From NCBI GenBank assembly GCA_052170135.1, contig JBQNBC010000007.1, forward strand, positions 30,498 to 94,497: a DNA stretch of 64,000 nt, read 5' to 3'. Positions 42,774 through 51,441 of this stretch are shown here, piece after piece. Source of the DNA: Wolinella sp052170135 (GTDB lineage Bacteria; Campylobacterota; Campylobacteria; Campylobacterales; Helicobacteraceae). Numbering within the stretch: the stretch's first letter is position 1; every line of letters begins with the position of its first letter. Below the pieces are notes generated by a model. It did not search any database. It had not been told where the DNA came from and worked only from the letters and a program-made list of their open reading frames with translations. Position numbers and translations under genes: made by a program.

Positions 42774-45005
42774 TTAAAATCTCTGCCCCATCGTAAACTC
42801 AAATGACGATGTCTTATCCCCAGGCTTGTCCCCTATTGCGCGCGGGAAGACAAAATTTATCGGTCCAAGTGGCGAAATCCACTCTATACCAGCACCAACT
42901 GAACCACGCTTAATCTCATTAAATCCGTCTTGTCCAACCATACCATAGTCATAAAATATAGTGAAACGCATCTGCACCGTCTCGAATAATCCATAACTAA
43001 TCTCCGCGCTGTTTGAAAAGACATATTTACCACCGATTCTCACATCATTTTTATCTCGCGGTGTTACTGAGCTTGACTTATAACCCCTGATAGTAGACAT
43101 ACCACCAAGGTAGAACTTCTCATTTATCGGCAAGTATCCTTCCTCTTGTATAACGCCCCCGCGCGCCTTATAGCGAAGAATTAGATCCATATCAAAGGAA
43201 TCGCGCAGATTATAGTAGGCGGCAAACTTCGCAAAATACTTCACAAACTCCTCATCGCCACCTAAGCCGGCATATTCAGCATAAGCAGAAGCAATAATGC
43301 CCTCACTAGGGAAATAGTAGTCATCTGTATTGTCGTATGAGATTCCTGGGATTATTGAGCTTTTTATATATTTGCCTTCGTGATAGTATGGCTTGTATCG
43401 CTCCTCGAGATTATCATCAAAATTCACCAACTCTGTCTCAGCAAGCGTGTAGCCGATTGTGGCTTGCAAGTGTTCACTTAAGTGTCTGCCACCGACTATA
43501 TCAAATCCAGTCGTGCGCTCTGTGTAGTCATATGTCTCATAATCACGCTTGTAAACATTTGCAGAAAGGCTATATTTGCTGTCTAATACACGCGGATTAT
43601 AGATATTAAAGCGATACGAACTCTCCACCTCGCTCTTGTCGACATAGATTCCTCCGGTTAGTCCGCTACCAAAGACGTTTTTATCCTTGACGGATACACT
43701 ACCCAAAAGACCATCATAGCTCCCATAGCCAACACCAAACATAAACTCGCCTGTACGCCCCTCTTTGACCGTAATGAGCAAATCAAGCGTATCCTCACTT
43801 ATGCGCCGCTCCTCAATCTCCACGCTATCGAAGAATCCAAGTCTTTTGAGTGCATTTTTGGAATTCTTAACCTTTGTCGTGCCGTAAAAATCCCCGGGAG
43901 CGAGTAGCACTTCACGTCGCAAAACCCTATCAAGTGTACGTGCATTACCAGAAATTAGCACGTCATTAATCTTCACCTTTTTGCCCGGTTGAATATGATA
44001 GACGACGCGCACCTTACCATTCTCCTCGTCCTTGTCCAAATCAGGTGTAACGCGCGCAAATGCATATCCAAGATCGCCTATCATCGCTCTCATCATATCC
44101 ATATCTTTACGTAGTCGCTCAATGTTAAATCGCTTACCCTCAACAAGCGTAAGCTCATCAAGAATCTCCTTTACATCAATGACTGGCTCATCTAAAACAA
44201 TCTCGATCTGCGACACGTCATATACTTTCCCCTCGCTAATCTGAAACTCCAAAGTCGCATCATAAGTCGTAAAATCCGCTACAAGCGTAGGTGGCGCAAC
44301 CTCCGCATCAAGGAATCCTTTCTTCATATAATAGTCACGTATGCGATGAGAATCACCCTCAAGCTCACTCACACGTAACTTACCATCATCAAAGCCCCAC
44401 ATCCAGCCTAGAAAATCACGCTCTCTATTTGCACTAGGAATCTCAAGCTTGCTCGCGCTAAGCTCCTTTGCACCATTATAATTGACCTTGCGGATAATAA
44501 TTTCCTCACCCTTATTCACATCAAGTGTAAGCTTAATGACGCGCTCACCTAGATTCTCTGTGTTTACCTCAACTACCGTATCGTAATATCCTTTCTTTTC
44601 GAGCGCGTTCATTATCGATTTCCTAGCGCGCTCAACCTTTGCCTCATCATAGACGTCGCCTTTTTTGATTCCTATCTCTTTATATAGTGCATCTTGTTCC
44701 TCGCCTGAGCCATAACCATTTATTTCAATATTCGCAATCGTTGGCTTCTCTATGAAGCGGTAGGTTAAGATTCCTCCCTCTTCTGTTACTAAAATATCCT
44801 CAAAATACCCCTGCTTATAAAAATCCACAATTGAGCGGTCAATATTTACTGGATCTAGCTCCCCGCCAATTTTAACTTTAGCAATTTCATTTGCCACCAT
44901 AGGCGAAATATGTATCAATCCATCATATTTCACACCATTAATAATAGGTAGTGGTGCAGCATAAACAAATGGCACGCACAGCGCAAGTAGAGGTAAAAAT
45001 CTCAT
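42774..45005 (-). CDS. bamA: Outer-membrane protein assembly factor BamA
   Basis: I start at the ATG at 45005, which gives a signal peptide (MRFLPLLALCVPFVYAA). The 743-residue protein has five POTRA-type repeats (for example IANIEINGYGSGEEQDALYK and IIIRKVNYNGAKELSASKLE) and the Omp85 barrel with VGYGSYDGLLGSVSVKDKNV, SSIIPGISYDNTDDYYFPSEG, and the lid-lock motif YLGGMSTIRGYKSSSVTPRD (normally VRGF, here IRGY). It ends SSFEFTMGQRF with terminal Phe. It inserts outer-membrane barrels. A TATAAT lies about 40 bases upstream. Confidence 0.93.
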   Translation of the reverse strand: MRFLPLLALCVPFVYAAPLPIINGVKYDGLIHISPMVANEIAKVKIGGELDPVNIDRSIVDFYKQGYFEDILVTEEGGILTYRFIEKPTIANIEINGYGSGEEQDALYKEIGIKKGDVYDEAKVERARKSIMNALEKKGYYDTVVEVNTENLGERVIKLTLDVNKGEEIIIRKVNYNGAKELSASKLEIPSANRERDFLGWMWGFDDGKLRVSELEGDSHRIRDYYMKKGFLDAEVAPPTLVADFTTYDATLEFQISEGKVYDVSQIEIVLDEPVIDVKEILDELTLVEGKRFNIERLRKDMDMMRAMIGDLGYAFARVTPDLDKDEENGKVRVVYHIQPGKKVKINDVLISGNARTLDRVLRREVLLAPGDFYGTTKVKNSKNALKRLGFFDSVEIEERRISEDTLDLLITVKEGRTGEFMFGVGYGSYDGLLGSVSVKDKNVFGSGLTGGIYVDKSEVESSYRFNIYNPRVLDSKYSLSANVYKRDYETYDYTERTTGFDIVGGRHLSEHLQATIGYTLAETELVNFDDNLEERYKPYYHEGKYIKSSIIPGISYDNTDDYYFPSEGIIASAYAEYAGLGGDEEFVKYFAKFAAYYNLRDSFDMDLILRYKARGGVIQEEGYLPINEKFYLGGMSTIRGYKSSSVTPRDKNDVRIGGKYVFSNSAEISYGLFETVQMRFTIFYDYGMVGQDGFNEIKRGSVGAGIEWISPLGPINFVFPRAIGDKPGDKTSSFEFTMGQRF

Positions 45006-45042
45006 ATTTAACTCTTTCGTTTTGGAGTTCAAAAAATGTGCC

Positions 45043-45048
45043 ATTATA
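45043..45048 (-). promoter_or_regulatory. -10 element for bamA
   Basis: TATAAT on the minus strand (context AGTATAATGG), 38 bases before the bamA ATG. No clear -35 is present at 17 bases, which is common in this phylum. Confidence 0.5.
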
Positions 45049-45086
45049 CTAGCTTTTAATTAATGCTGATTAAAAGGGTGCATATG

Positions 45087-45092
45087 TATAAT
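45087..45092 (+). promoter_or_regulatory. -10 element for tyrA
   Basis: TATAAT at 45087-45092 (context TATGTATAATTC), 33 bases before the tyrA ATG, within the 120-base divergent gap with bamA. The -35 region is poorly matched. Confidence 0.5.
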
Positions 45093-45125
45093 TCGCCCCA
45101 TTTTAGGCATTTTCAAGGAGTTCAT

Positions 45126-45953
45126 ATGAATGCTGGGATTATCGGACTTGGGCTAATTGGTGGCTCTATGGGGCTAGCTTTAAAAGAGACAAAAATGTTT
45201 AAAACAATACTTGGACTAGACAGCAATCCAATCCACACACAGCAGGCACTTCTACTAGGATTGGTCGATGAGTGCGTAAGTCTTAATGAGATTGCTGAGT
45301 GCGACGTGATTTTCCTAGCGATTCCTGCCGATTCAATAATTAGCACGCTAAACGCAATTCCTCCGCTAGCACCGCACGCCACGCTAGTAGATCTAAGTAG
45401 TACCAAGCGAAAAATCGCCGAAAACACGCCTGCGCACCTAAGAAAGAATCTAATCCTAGCCCACCCAATGTGCGGGATTGAAAACTTTGGCCCAAAGGCA
45501 GCATTTAAAGAGTTATATCAAAATCGCATCGTCGTCCTGGCTGATCTAGAGGAGAGTGGTGAACTCCAACGCGCATTAGCAAAAGAGATTTTTATCTCCA
45601 TAGGCATGAATATAGTAAAGATGGATTCCGACACGCACGATAGGCACGCGGCATTTATCAGCCATCTACCTCATATTATCAGCTATGCATTGGCAAATAC
45701 AGTCCTAGCACAAGAATCGCCAGAAAACATCTTAATTCTCGCAGCGGGCGGATTCCGCGATATGAGCCGTATAGCCAAAAGCTCCGCACGCATGTGGACA
45801 GACGTGGCAAAGCAAAATCGCGAAGAGCTACTAAAGACAATCGATGCTTTTAGCAAAGAGATGCTCTATGCAGAATCGCTCATAAAAGAGGAGCGATGGG
45901 ATGAGTTATACACATGGATGGAGCGAGCAAATAGCCTACATGAGCTATTTTAA
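45126..45953 (+). CDS. tyrA: Prephenate dehydrogenase (TyrA family)
   Basis: I start at the ATG at 45126, with AAGGAG six bases upstream; the longer frame to 45063 crosses the promoter. The 275-residue protein has the NAD-binding motif AGIIGLGLIGGSMGLALK at the N-terminus. Family blocks follow: LVDLSSTKRKIAE, the catalytic His region LAHPMCGIENFGPKAA, and DTHDRHAAFISHLPHIISYAL. It converts prephenate to 4-hydroxyphenylpyruvate for tyrosine. There is no chorismate mutase or ACT domain. Divergence from bamA matches the C. jejuni order I remember (Cj0129c/Cj0130). Confidence 0.93.
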   Translation: MNAGIIGLGLIGGSMGLALKETKMFKTILGLDSNPIHTQQALLLGLVDECVSLNEIAECDVIFLAIPADSIISTLNAIPPLAPHATLVDLSSTKRKIAENTPAHLRKNLILAHPMCGIENFGPKAAFKELYQNRIVVLADLEESGELQRALAKEIFISIGMNIVKMDSDTHDRHAAFISHLPHIISYALANTVLAQESPENILILAAGGFRDMSRIAKSSARMWTDVAKQNREELLKTIDAFSKEMLYAESLIKEERWDELYTWMERANSLHELF

Positions 45954-46329
45954 GTACGATTCTTGGCGCTTAGACTTAGTCATCAATCAAGTGCCAAGAA
46001 GCACCAAAATGACACCGACCTATATTACAAATCTCTCACAAAGCCATAAGACTCCAAAAGGAGAGGAATCGATTATAAAAATACGATAATTTCGCATCGT
46101 AGTCAGCACAAAAAGAATGTTCAACTGCCATAGCAAATAAAATTCTGCACTTTCCACGCACAACAATACTTAAATATTTTAAAAACAAAGCTCTCAAGTG
46201 AATAAAAACATCGCAGTCATCGCAAGGCACAACATGTATCAAAATCGAAAAAGCCCCAAGATTTGAGCCAATTTTTCACGATATTCTACAAAATAAATCA
46301 AGAAATATGAATGTTTTTTATAAATTAAC
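45954..46329. other. Intergenic stretch between tyrA and hrcA promoter, with a 12-bp hairpin
   Basis: TTCTTGGCGCTT (45960-45971) and AAGTGCCAAGAA (45989-46000) pair over 12 positions (one G-U), four bases after the tyrA stop. This is the likely tyrA transcript end, though without a T-run. The rest of the stretch is AT-rich, and I see no convincing gene; a minus-strand frame 46242-46036 (68 codons) is open but has no support. Confidence 0.45.
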
Positions 46330-46358
46330 TTGACTATGATTGACTCATGTTATATAAT
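46330..46358 (+). promoter_or_regulatory. Strong sigma70 promoter for hrcA-grpE-dnaK
   Basis: TTGACT (46330-46335), 17-base spacer, TATAAT (46353-46358): near-consensus and unusually complete for this phylum, where -35 boxes are normally weak. Transcription would start near 46365, inside the CIRCE-like element. Confidence 0.8.
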
Positions 46359-46362
46359 ACGA

Positions 46363-46389
46363 TAAGCAATAAGTAATGGCGAGTGCTAA
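46363..46389 (+). promoter_or_regulatory. CIRCE-like HrcA operator with one decayed arm
   Basis: The right arm GAGTGCTAA (46381-46389) is a perfect CIRCE half-site. Nine bases earlier the left arm is TAAGCAATA (46363-46371), matching 6 of 9 positions of TTAGCACTC. It overlaps the predicted transcription start, the right place for HrcA repression of its own operon. Confidence 0.75.
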
Positions 46390-46474
46390 ATATTGGCACA
46401 ATTTATGCTATACTTCTTGCGTTTTTGGTTTAGGTTTGCATTTTAGATTCTATTTTTAGTTTAAGGCATGTGTC

Positions 46475-47269
46475 ATGAAGCCCAACAAATTGCTTCTGCT
46501 TGATGAGATTATCCGAGAGTACCTCAAGCAACAAGAGCCAATCGGCTCAGAATCGTTGCGCTTGATACTTGGTATGAAAATTTCGTCAGCGACGATTCGT
46601 AATCACTTCAAGACACTAGTCAAGGAGGGCGTGCTCCATCAGCCGCATATCAGTAGCGGTCGGATCCCCACGGAGCTTGCGCTTAAAAACTACTGGCGAG
46701 AGCGACTTTTGCCGCTTGGGATGCCTGAATTTGACAACATAAGTAGTGTTCAGCGTAGCGCAGAAAGGGCTGGTGTGTTTTGTATCCTTCGGTTTTACAC
46801 ACCGAATTTTCTACAAGGCATAAGCACGATTGGCTCACGCTATCTGGTTTTGGAGTTTAATAATGGTGAGGTGCTACTGCACTACTCTAGTGCAATGGAG
46901 CGATTCCTTTCTGAGCTTATAGGGCTTGAGATTCGCGATATTTACAAGATGGCAAAACAGCTTTGTGTGCGCGAGCTATCAAAGCACATTGCGCAGCTGA
47001 TTGACGAAGAGCCACTATACACCTTTAATCTGCGCACGCTAGCCATGCTACTGCCACAAAATAGTAGTGGTGAGCGGCTTTTTAGCGAGATTAGCAGTGG
47101 ATTATGGCTAGATACCATTAGTGATGGGCTATTTTTTGAAGGGGTAGTTCCAAGTGGAAATCTCACGCTAATACAGCCAGCCACAATAGGGAAAAATAGC
47201 GCACGACTTATGGTTGTAGGCGCGCTAAATCGCGACTATGAAGCATTTTACCAAGAGGCGCTAGCTTAA
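46475..47269 (+). CDS. hrcA: Heat-inducible transcription repressor HrcA
   Basis: The 264-residue protein has the HrcA winged helix (LLLDEIIREYLKQQEPIGSESLRL, then ISSATIRNHFKTLVKEGVLHQPHISSGRIPTELALKNY, which I split here as the known SSxTIRN and SSGRxPT motifs). A GAF-like dimer domain follows and the C-terminal GNLTLIQPATIG. It represses chaperone genes by binding CIRCE, needing GroEL for folding. It is somewhat shorter than typical HrcA (about 340 residues), as I recall for Helicobacter. First gene of the hrcA-grpE-dnaK operon, with its own CIRCE-like site upstream. Confidence 0.92.
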   Translation: MKPNKLLLLDEIIREYLKQQEPIGSESLRLILGMKISSATIRNHFKTLVKEGVLHQPHISSGRIPTELALKNYWRERLLPLGMPEFDNISSVQRSAERAGVFCILRFYTPNFLQGISTIGSRYLVLEFNNGEVLLHYSSAMERFLSELIGLEIRDIYKMAKQLCVRELSKHIAQLIDEEPLYTFNLRTLAMLLPQNSSGERLFSEISSGLWLDTISDGLFFEGVVPSGNLTLIQPATIGKNSARLMVVGALNRDYEAFYQEALA

Positions 47270-47288
47270 ATTTATGAAAGGAGAAATA

Positions 47289-47822
47289 ATGGATAAAGCA
47301 GAAGAGCAAAGCAGCGAATCTCTAGAAAATATAGAAATTGAGAATCCATCAAAAGAGACACAAGATGAGAGCGAGCAACTAAAAACAAGAATCAAGGAGC
47401 TTGAGGATTCTTATCTGCGCGTACACGCCGACTTCGATAATACAAAAAAGCGGCTTGAACGTGAAAAATCACAAGCTCTAGAATATGCCTACGAGCGAAT
47501 TGCACGCGAGCTTTTGCCCGTTGTGGATACACTTGAGATGGCACTAAAAAGCACAAGCGAAACAGCAGAGAATCCAGAGCTTGTTGCAAAATTCAAAGAG
47601 GGTTTAGAGCTAACACTTGATAATTTCTTAAAAGTTCTTCAGCGCCATGGAATCGAGGCAATCTCGTGCGATGGTGAATTTAACCCACACTTGCATGAGT
47701 GCATTATGCAAGTGCCAAGTCAAGAACATGGCGAAGGTGCTATTGTGCAGACTTTCCAAAAAGGCTATCGCTACAAAGAGCGCGTATTGCGCCCAGCAAT
47801 GGTCAGTGTTGCAAAAAATTAA
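47289..47822 (+). CDS. grpE: GrpE nucleotide-exchange factor
   Basis: The ATG at 47289 has AAAGGAG upstream. The 177-residue protein has an acidic N-terminus, a long coiled coil (ELEDSYLRVHADFDNTKKRLE), and the C-terminal beta domain with the family signature HLHECIMQVPSQEHGEGAI and VQTFQKGYRYKERVLRPAMV. It releases ADP from DnaK and acts as a thermosensor. It sits 19 bases after hrcA and 21 before dnaK. Confidence 0.95.
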   Translation: MDKAEEQSSESLENIEIENPSKETQDESEQLKTRIKELEDSYLRVHADFDNTKKRLEREKSQALEYAYERIARELLPVVDTLEMALKSTSETAENPELVAKFKEGLELTLDNFLKVLQRHGIEAISCDGEFNPHLHECIMQVPSQEHGEGAIVQTFQKGYRYKERVLRPAMVSVAKN

Positions 47823-47843
47823 ATTTAATACAAGGAGCTACAA

Positions 47844-49730
47844 ATGAGTAAAGTATTAGGAATTGACCTAGGGACAACAAACTCCGCAATGGCGGTATTC
47901 GAGGCTGGTGAAGGAAAAATAATTGCCAACAAAGAGGGCAAAAACACTACGCCTTCAATCGTTGCTTTTACAGATAAAGGTGAAATTTTAGTAGGAGATC
48001 CAGCAAAACGTCAAGCGATCACAAACCCACAAAAAACAATCTACTCAATCAAAAGAATCATGGGTCTTATGATGAGTGAAGACAAGGCAAAAGAAGCACA
48101 AAAACGCCTACCATACAAAGTCGTGGATAGAAATGGTGCATGCGCTATCGAAATAGCCGATAAAGTCTATACGCCTCAGGAGATTAGCGCAAAGATTCTC
48201 ATGAAGCTAAAAGAGGATGCGGAAGCATACCTTGGCGAAGAGGTTAGCGAGGCTGTCATTACTGTGCCTGCATACTTTAACGACGCTCAGAGAAAGGCTA
48301 CAAAAGAGGCTGGGACAATCGCAGGGCTAAATGTCCTAAGAATTATAAACGAACCAACTTCTGCGGCGCTTGCATATGGGCTTGACAAAAAACATGCGGA
48401 AAAAATAGTAGTCTATGACCTAGGCGGTGGTACGTTTGACGTTACCGTTCTTGAGACTGGCGACAATATCGTTGAAGTACTTGCAACTGGCGGGGATGCA
48501 TTCCTTGGTGGTGATGACTTTGATAATAGAATTATCGACTGGGCTGCAAAGGAGTTTGAAAATGACAATGGAATTGATCTCAAAAAAGATGTAATGGCAC
48601 TCCAGCGGCTAAAAGATGCTGCTGAAAATGCTAAAAAAGAGCTAAGTAGTGCAAACGAAACAGAGATAAATCTGCCATTTATTACGGCTGATGCGACTGG
48701 TCCAAAGCACTTAGTGCTAAAGATTTCACGAGCAAAATTTGAAGGACTAATCGATGATCTAATCGAGCAGACAATCCAAAAAATTGACTTCGTAATCAAA
48801 GATGCTGGACTAAACAAGAGCGATGTCGCCGAAGTGGTAATGGTCGGTGGATCAACAAGAATCCCAAAAGTGCAACAGCGAGTTAAGGAATTCATCGGAA
48901 AAGAGCTAAACAAGTCCGTAAATCCTGATGAAGTCGTATCAATAGGCGCATCTATCCAAGGTGGCGTGCTAAAAGGCGATGTCAAAGATGTGCTACTACT
49001 TGATGTAACACCACTAAGCCTAGGAATCGAAACACTCGGTGGTGTAATGACAAAAGTAATCGAGCGCGGAACCACGATTCCTGTCAAGAAGTCCCAGACA
49101 TTCTCGACAGCTGAGGATAATCAGCCAGCGGTTACAATTCAAGTGCTACAAGGCGAGCGAGAACTAGCACGCGATAATAAACTGCTAGGAAACTTCGAGC
49201 TAAGCGGAATCCCAGCAGCTCCACGAGGTGTACCACAAATCGAAGTAATCTTTGATATCGATGCAAACGGGATCCTAACTGTTTCAGCAAAAGATAAAGC
49301 AACAGGCAAATCGCAGGAGATTAAAATCACTGGTTCAAGTGGCTTGAGCGATTCTGAAATTGACAAAATGGTAAAAGATGCTGAGCTCCACAAAGAAGAA
49401 GACAATAAGCGAAAAAGCTTAATTGAGACTAGAAACCAAGCCGATTCTCTCATTTATCAGACTGAAAAGAGCCTAGGGGAGTTTAAAGAGCAACTAAGTA
49501 GCGAAGAATCCCAAAAAATAGAAAGTGCTATTAGCGAGCTAAAAGATGTACTAAAAAACGAGAGTGCCACAAAAGAAGAGATCGACGCAAAGACAAAAGC
49601 ACTCACAGAGGTAAGCCACAAGCTAGCTGAAGCAATGTACAAAAAAGAGAATCCACAAGCTGCTGATAACCAAAATGCAAATAACGGAAAGAAAAAGGAT
49701 GACGACGTAATCGACGCGGAAGTGGAGTAG
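47844..49730 (+). CDS. dnaK: Chaperone DnaK (Hsp70)
   Basis: The 628-residue protein has all Hsp70 signatures: IGIDLGTTNSAMAVFEAG-type phosphate loop at residues 4-20, VYDLGGGTFDVTVLETG near 190, and VVMVGGSTRIPKVQQRV near 330. The substrate domain starts DVTPLSLGIETLGGVMTKVI, and the lid ends DDDVIDAEVE, close to the EEVD-like bacterial tail. ATP-driven folding chaperone working with GrpE and DnaJ (dnaJ is not here). The stop codon is one base from the stop of the convergent WD40 gene. Confidence 0.98.
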   Translation: MSKVLGIDLGTTNSAMAVFEAGEGKIIANKEGKNTTPSIVAFTDKGEILVGDPAKRQAITNPQKTIYSIKRIMGLMMSEDKAKEAQKRLPYKVVDRNGACAIEIADKVYTPQEISAKILMKLKEDAEAYLGEEVSEAVITVPAYFNDAQRKATKEAGTIAGLNVLRIINEPTSAALAYGLDKKHAEKIVVYDLGGGTFDVTVLETGDNIVEVLATGGDAFLGGDDFDNRIIDWAAKEFENDNGIDLKKDVMALQRLKDAAENAKKELSSANETEINLPFITADATGPKHLVLKISRAKFEGLIDDLIEQTIQKIDFVIKDAGLNKSDVAEVVMVGGSTRIPKVQQRVKEFIGKELNKSVNPDEVVSIGASIQGGVLKGDVKDVLLLDVTPLSLGIETLGGVMTKVIERGTTIPVKKSQTFSTAEDNQPAVTIQVLQGERELARDNKLLGNFELSGIPAAPRGVPQIEVIFDIDANGILTVSAKDKATGKSQEIKITGSSGLSDSEIDKMVKDAELHKEEDNKRKSLIETRNQADSLIYQTEKSLGEFKEQLSSEESQKIESAISELKDVLKNESATKEEIDAKTKALTEVSHKLAEAMYKKENPQAADNQNANNGKKKDDDVIDAEVE

Positions 49731-49731
49731 C

Positions 49732-51441
49732 CTACTCCGCCGCGCTCTTGCGCTTTAGATTCTTTACTCTATCTATCCAGACCTTAGTCTTTTCGCCACC
49801 TTTTGGAAATAGTGCTAAGGTCTCAATATACCCTCTTACTTTGTCAAACTCCCCTAAATAAAACGCCTCCTCAATCTCTAGCAAAAGCTCCTCTTCGCGC
49901 TCCTCGACGATCTTAGACTCTGGTAAAATAGATACGACTGCATACTGACGCTTTAAATCGAAGAATCGACGATAATCTTTCTGTGCTACAGCCTCAAGAA
50001 TCGTATCTATTAGTAGCGGATTTGCAAAAACCTCTTTGATAATTTTTGAGCACGAGCTCACGACTTTATAGATAAATACTATCTTCTCGGCCTCATCTAT
50101 GCGCCCAACTTTTAAAAGCTCTTTTGCAGAAAAAATCGCCTTCAAAAAGCTCTCATCCATCGCACGTGCTGTCGATGTCTGCGCTAGTAATGGACGCGTC
50201 TGTATCAGCGAATATGCACGCAAAAGGTAAGAATCACGCCTATATGCACGTAGATCTTGTAGTTGGCGGAGCTGATCGATATATTTTTGTGCAAGCATAC
50301 GTTTTTCTGGCACCTGTAAGTATGGTGAAAGCAACGCTTGTGCCTCTATTACATTCTCATCTTCCATTAGCCCTTTTGTTTCAGCTAGGGCAATATTAAA
50401 TCGTGCCTCAAGTGTCATCGCACGAGGAAACTCACGCAAATATGGATGTGTTGCGATCAGTTCATAAGCATTTTTTACTTCATTTTTTTTGATTAGTGCA
50501 TCAAGTCGTGATGCAAGATTTTCAATAGAATATGCCTTGATATAGCCATCTGTTGTTGCGACTACTATTTTTTGGCTAAAGCTATCATAGGCAAAAGTTG
50601 AATAGCGTCGATTCCCAGCTAAGTAGTCACTACTTAACACTTTGCCACTCATATAGTCAGAGATGCTTAGTTTGCCGTATTTGCTGAGTGTAGCTATTGT
50701 TCTATCATTTAGAATTGCAATATAAATTATCTCTTCATACCCAATGCGAAATCTAGTAGCAACGACTCCCCGATGGCAATCGACAATAACGACCTCGCCA
50801 TTCCCTTCAGCCAACGCCAAAAAACCATCCCCCAAAAAACACATTACTCGTGGCAATACGTTTGCAACGTGGATACGCTCAGCGCGCATACCTCGGCTTT
50901 TGCGATAGACAAAAACGGTTCGATCATATGCGACAGATGCGACATACTCACCGCATGGACTCTCCTTGATGATATATACAAAGTCCTGATGTTTAGCAAT
51001 ATGTGAGAGCATCTTGCCACTACTCACATCCCACACGACAACATGCCCATCCTTGCCACCAGTATAGACACGCTCGCCATCAGGACTTAGCGCGACAGCT
51101 TCTATTTTGCCCTTTTGATACTGTATCGTAGAGAGCTTACGTTGCTTGCTCCCATCAAGCACAACGATAGATTCCTCACTTGGCTCGATATACGCCACAC
51201 ATGGAACACCTTCAGATATCGAGACACGACCAAATTCAGGGTGCTCACCACTAGCTAGCTCAAGTGCAATTTTTTGCTTGAGTGTAGAATGCGAAATATC
51301 AACCAAATAGTAGTTTTTTCGCAACTTGTCAAAGATGGATAGATTCCCTGATGAGTGTGGCTGCACTAGTGTTGCTACACGCTCAAGATAAATTGAATAT
51401 GCCAGTTGCAACGATGGATTAAAAACATTCTCATCACTCAT
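49732..51441 (-). CDS. WD40 beta-propeller plus helical-repeat protein (paralogue of 23164-25305)
   Basis: The 569-residue cytoplasmic protein has WD40 blades to about residue 310 (AVALSPDGERVYTGGKDGHV, VVVWDVSSGK; YIIKESPCGEYVASVAYDRT) and a helical C-terminal half. The end of the propeller and start of the helical part (TDGYIKAYSIENL, then KNEVKNAYELIATHPYLREF and EAQALLSPYLQVPEKR) align with the same region of the protein at 23164 (ADGYIEILELERG, DIAKAKELAEEKN, DALALVSPFVEDPVKK). The two are therefore paralogues over both domains, not just two WD40 proteins. The start overlaps the stop of the FapA-like gene (ATGA), so it is coupled to the FapA/PflA run. Function unknown; a scaffold is inference. 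Confidence 0.75.
   Translation of the reverse strand: MSDENVFNPSLQLAYSIYLERVATLVQPHSSGNLSIFDKLRKNYYLVDISHSTLKQKIALELASGEHPEFGRVSISEGVPCVAYIEPSEESIVVLDGSKQRKLSTIQYQKGKIEAVALSPDGERVYTGGKDGHVVVWDVSSGKMLSHIAKHQDFVYIIKESPCGEYVASVAYDRTVFVYRKSRGMRAERIHVANVLPRVMCFLGDGFLALAEGNGEVVIVDCHRGVVATRFRIGYEEIIYIAILNDRTIATLSKYGKLSISDYMSGKVLSSDYLAGNRRYSTFAYDSFSQKIVVATTDGYIKAYSIENLASRLDALIKKNEVKNAYELIATHPYLREFPRAMTLEARFNIALAETKGLMEDENVIEAQALLSPYLQVPEKRMLAQKYIDQLRQLQDLRAYRRDSYLLRAYSLIQTRPLLAQTSTARAMDESFLKAIFSAKELLKVGRIDEAEKIVFIYKVVSSCSKIIKEVFANPLLIDTILEAVAQKDYRRFFDLKRQYAVVSILPESKIVEEREEELLLEIEEAFYLGEFDKVRGYIETLALFPKGGEKTKVWIDRVKNLKRKSAAE

Noticed and set aside
46036..46242. 68-codon minus-strand frame between tyrA and hrcA
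   Set aside because: No ribosome-binding site or motif; composition looks random.
49724..49738. Palindrome GGAGTAG-C-CTACTCC at the dnaK/WD40 junction as terminator
   Set aside because: It is made by the two convergent stop codons and has almost no room for a loop or T-run, so it is not a convincing terminator.
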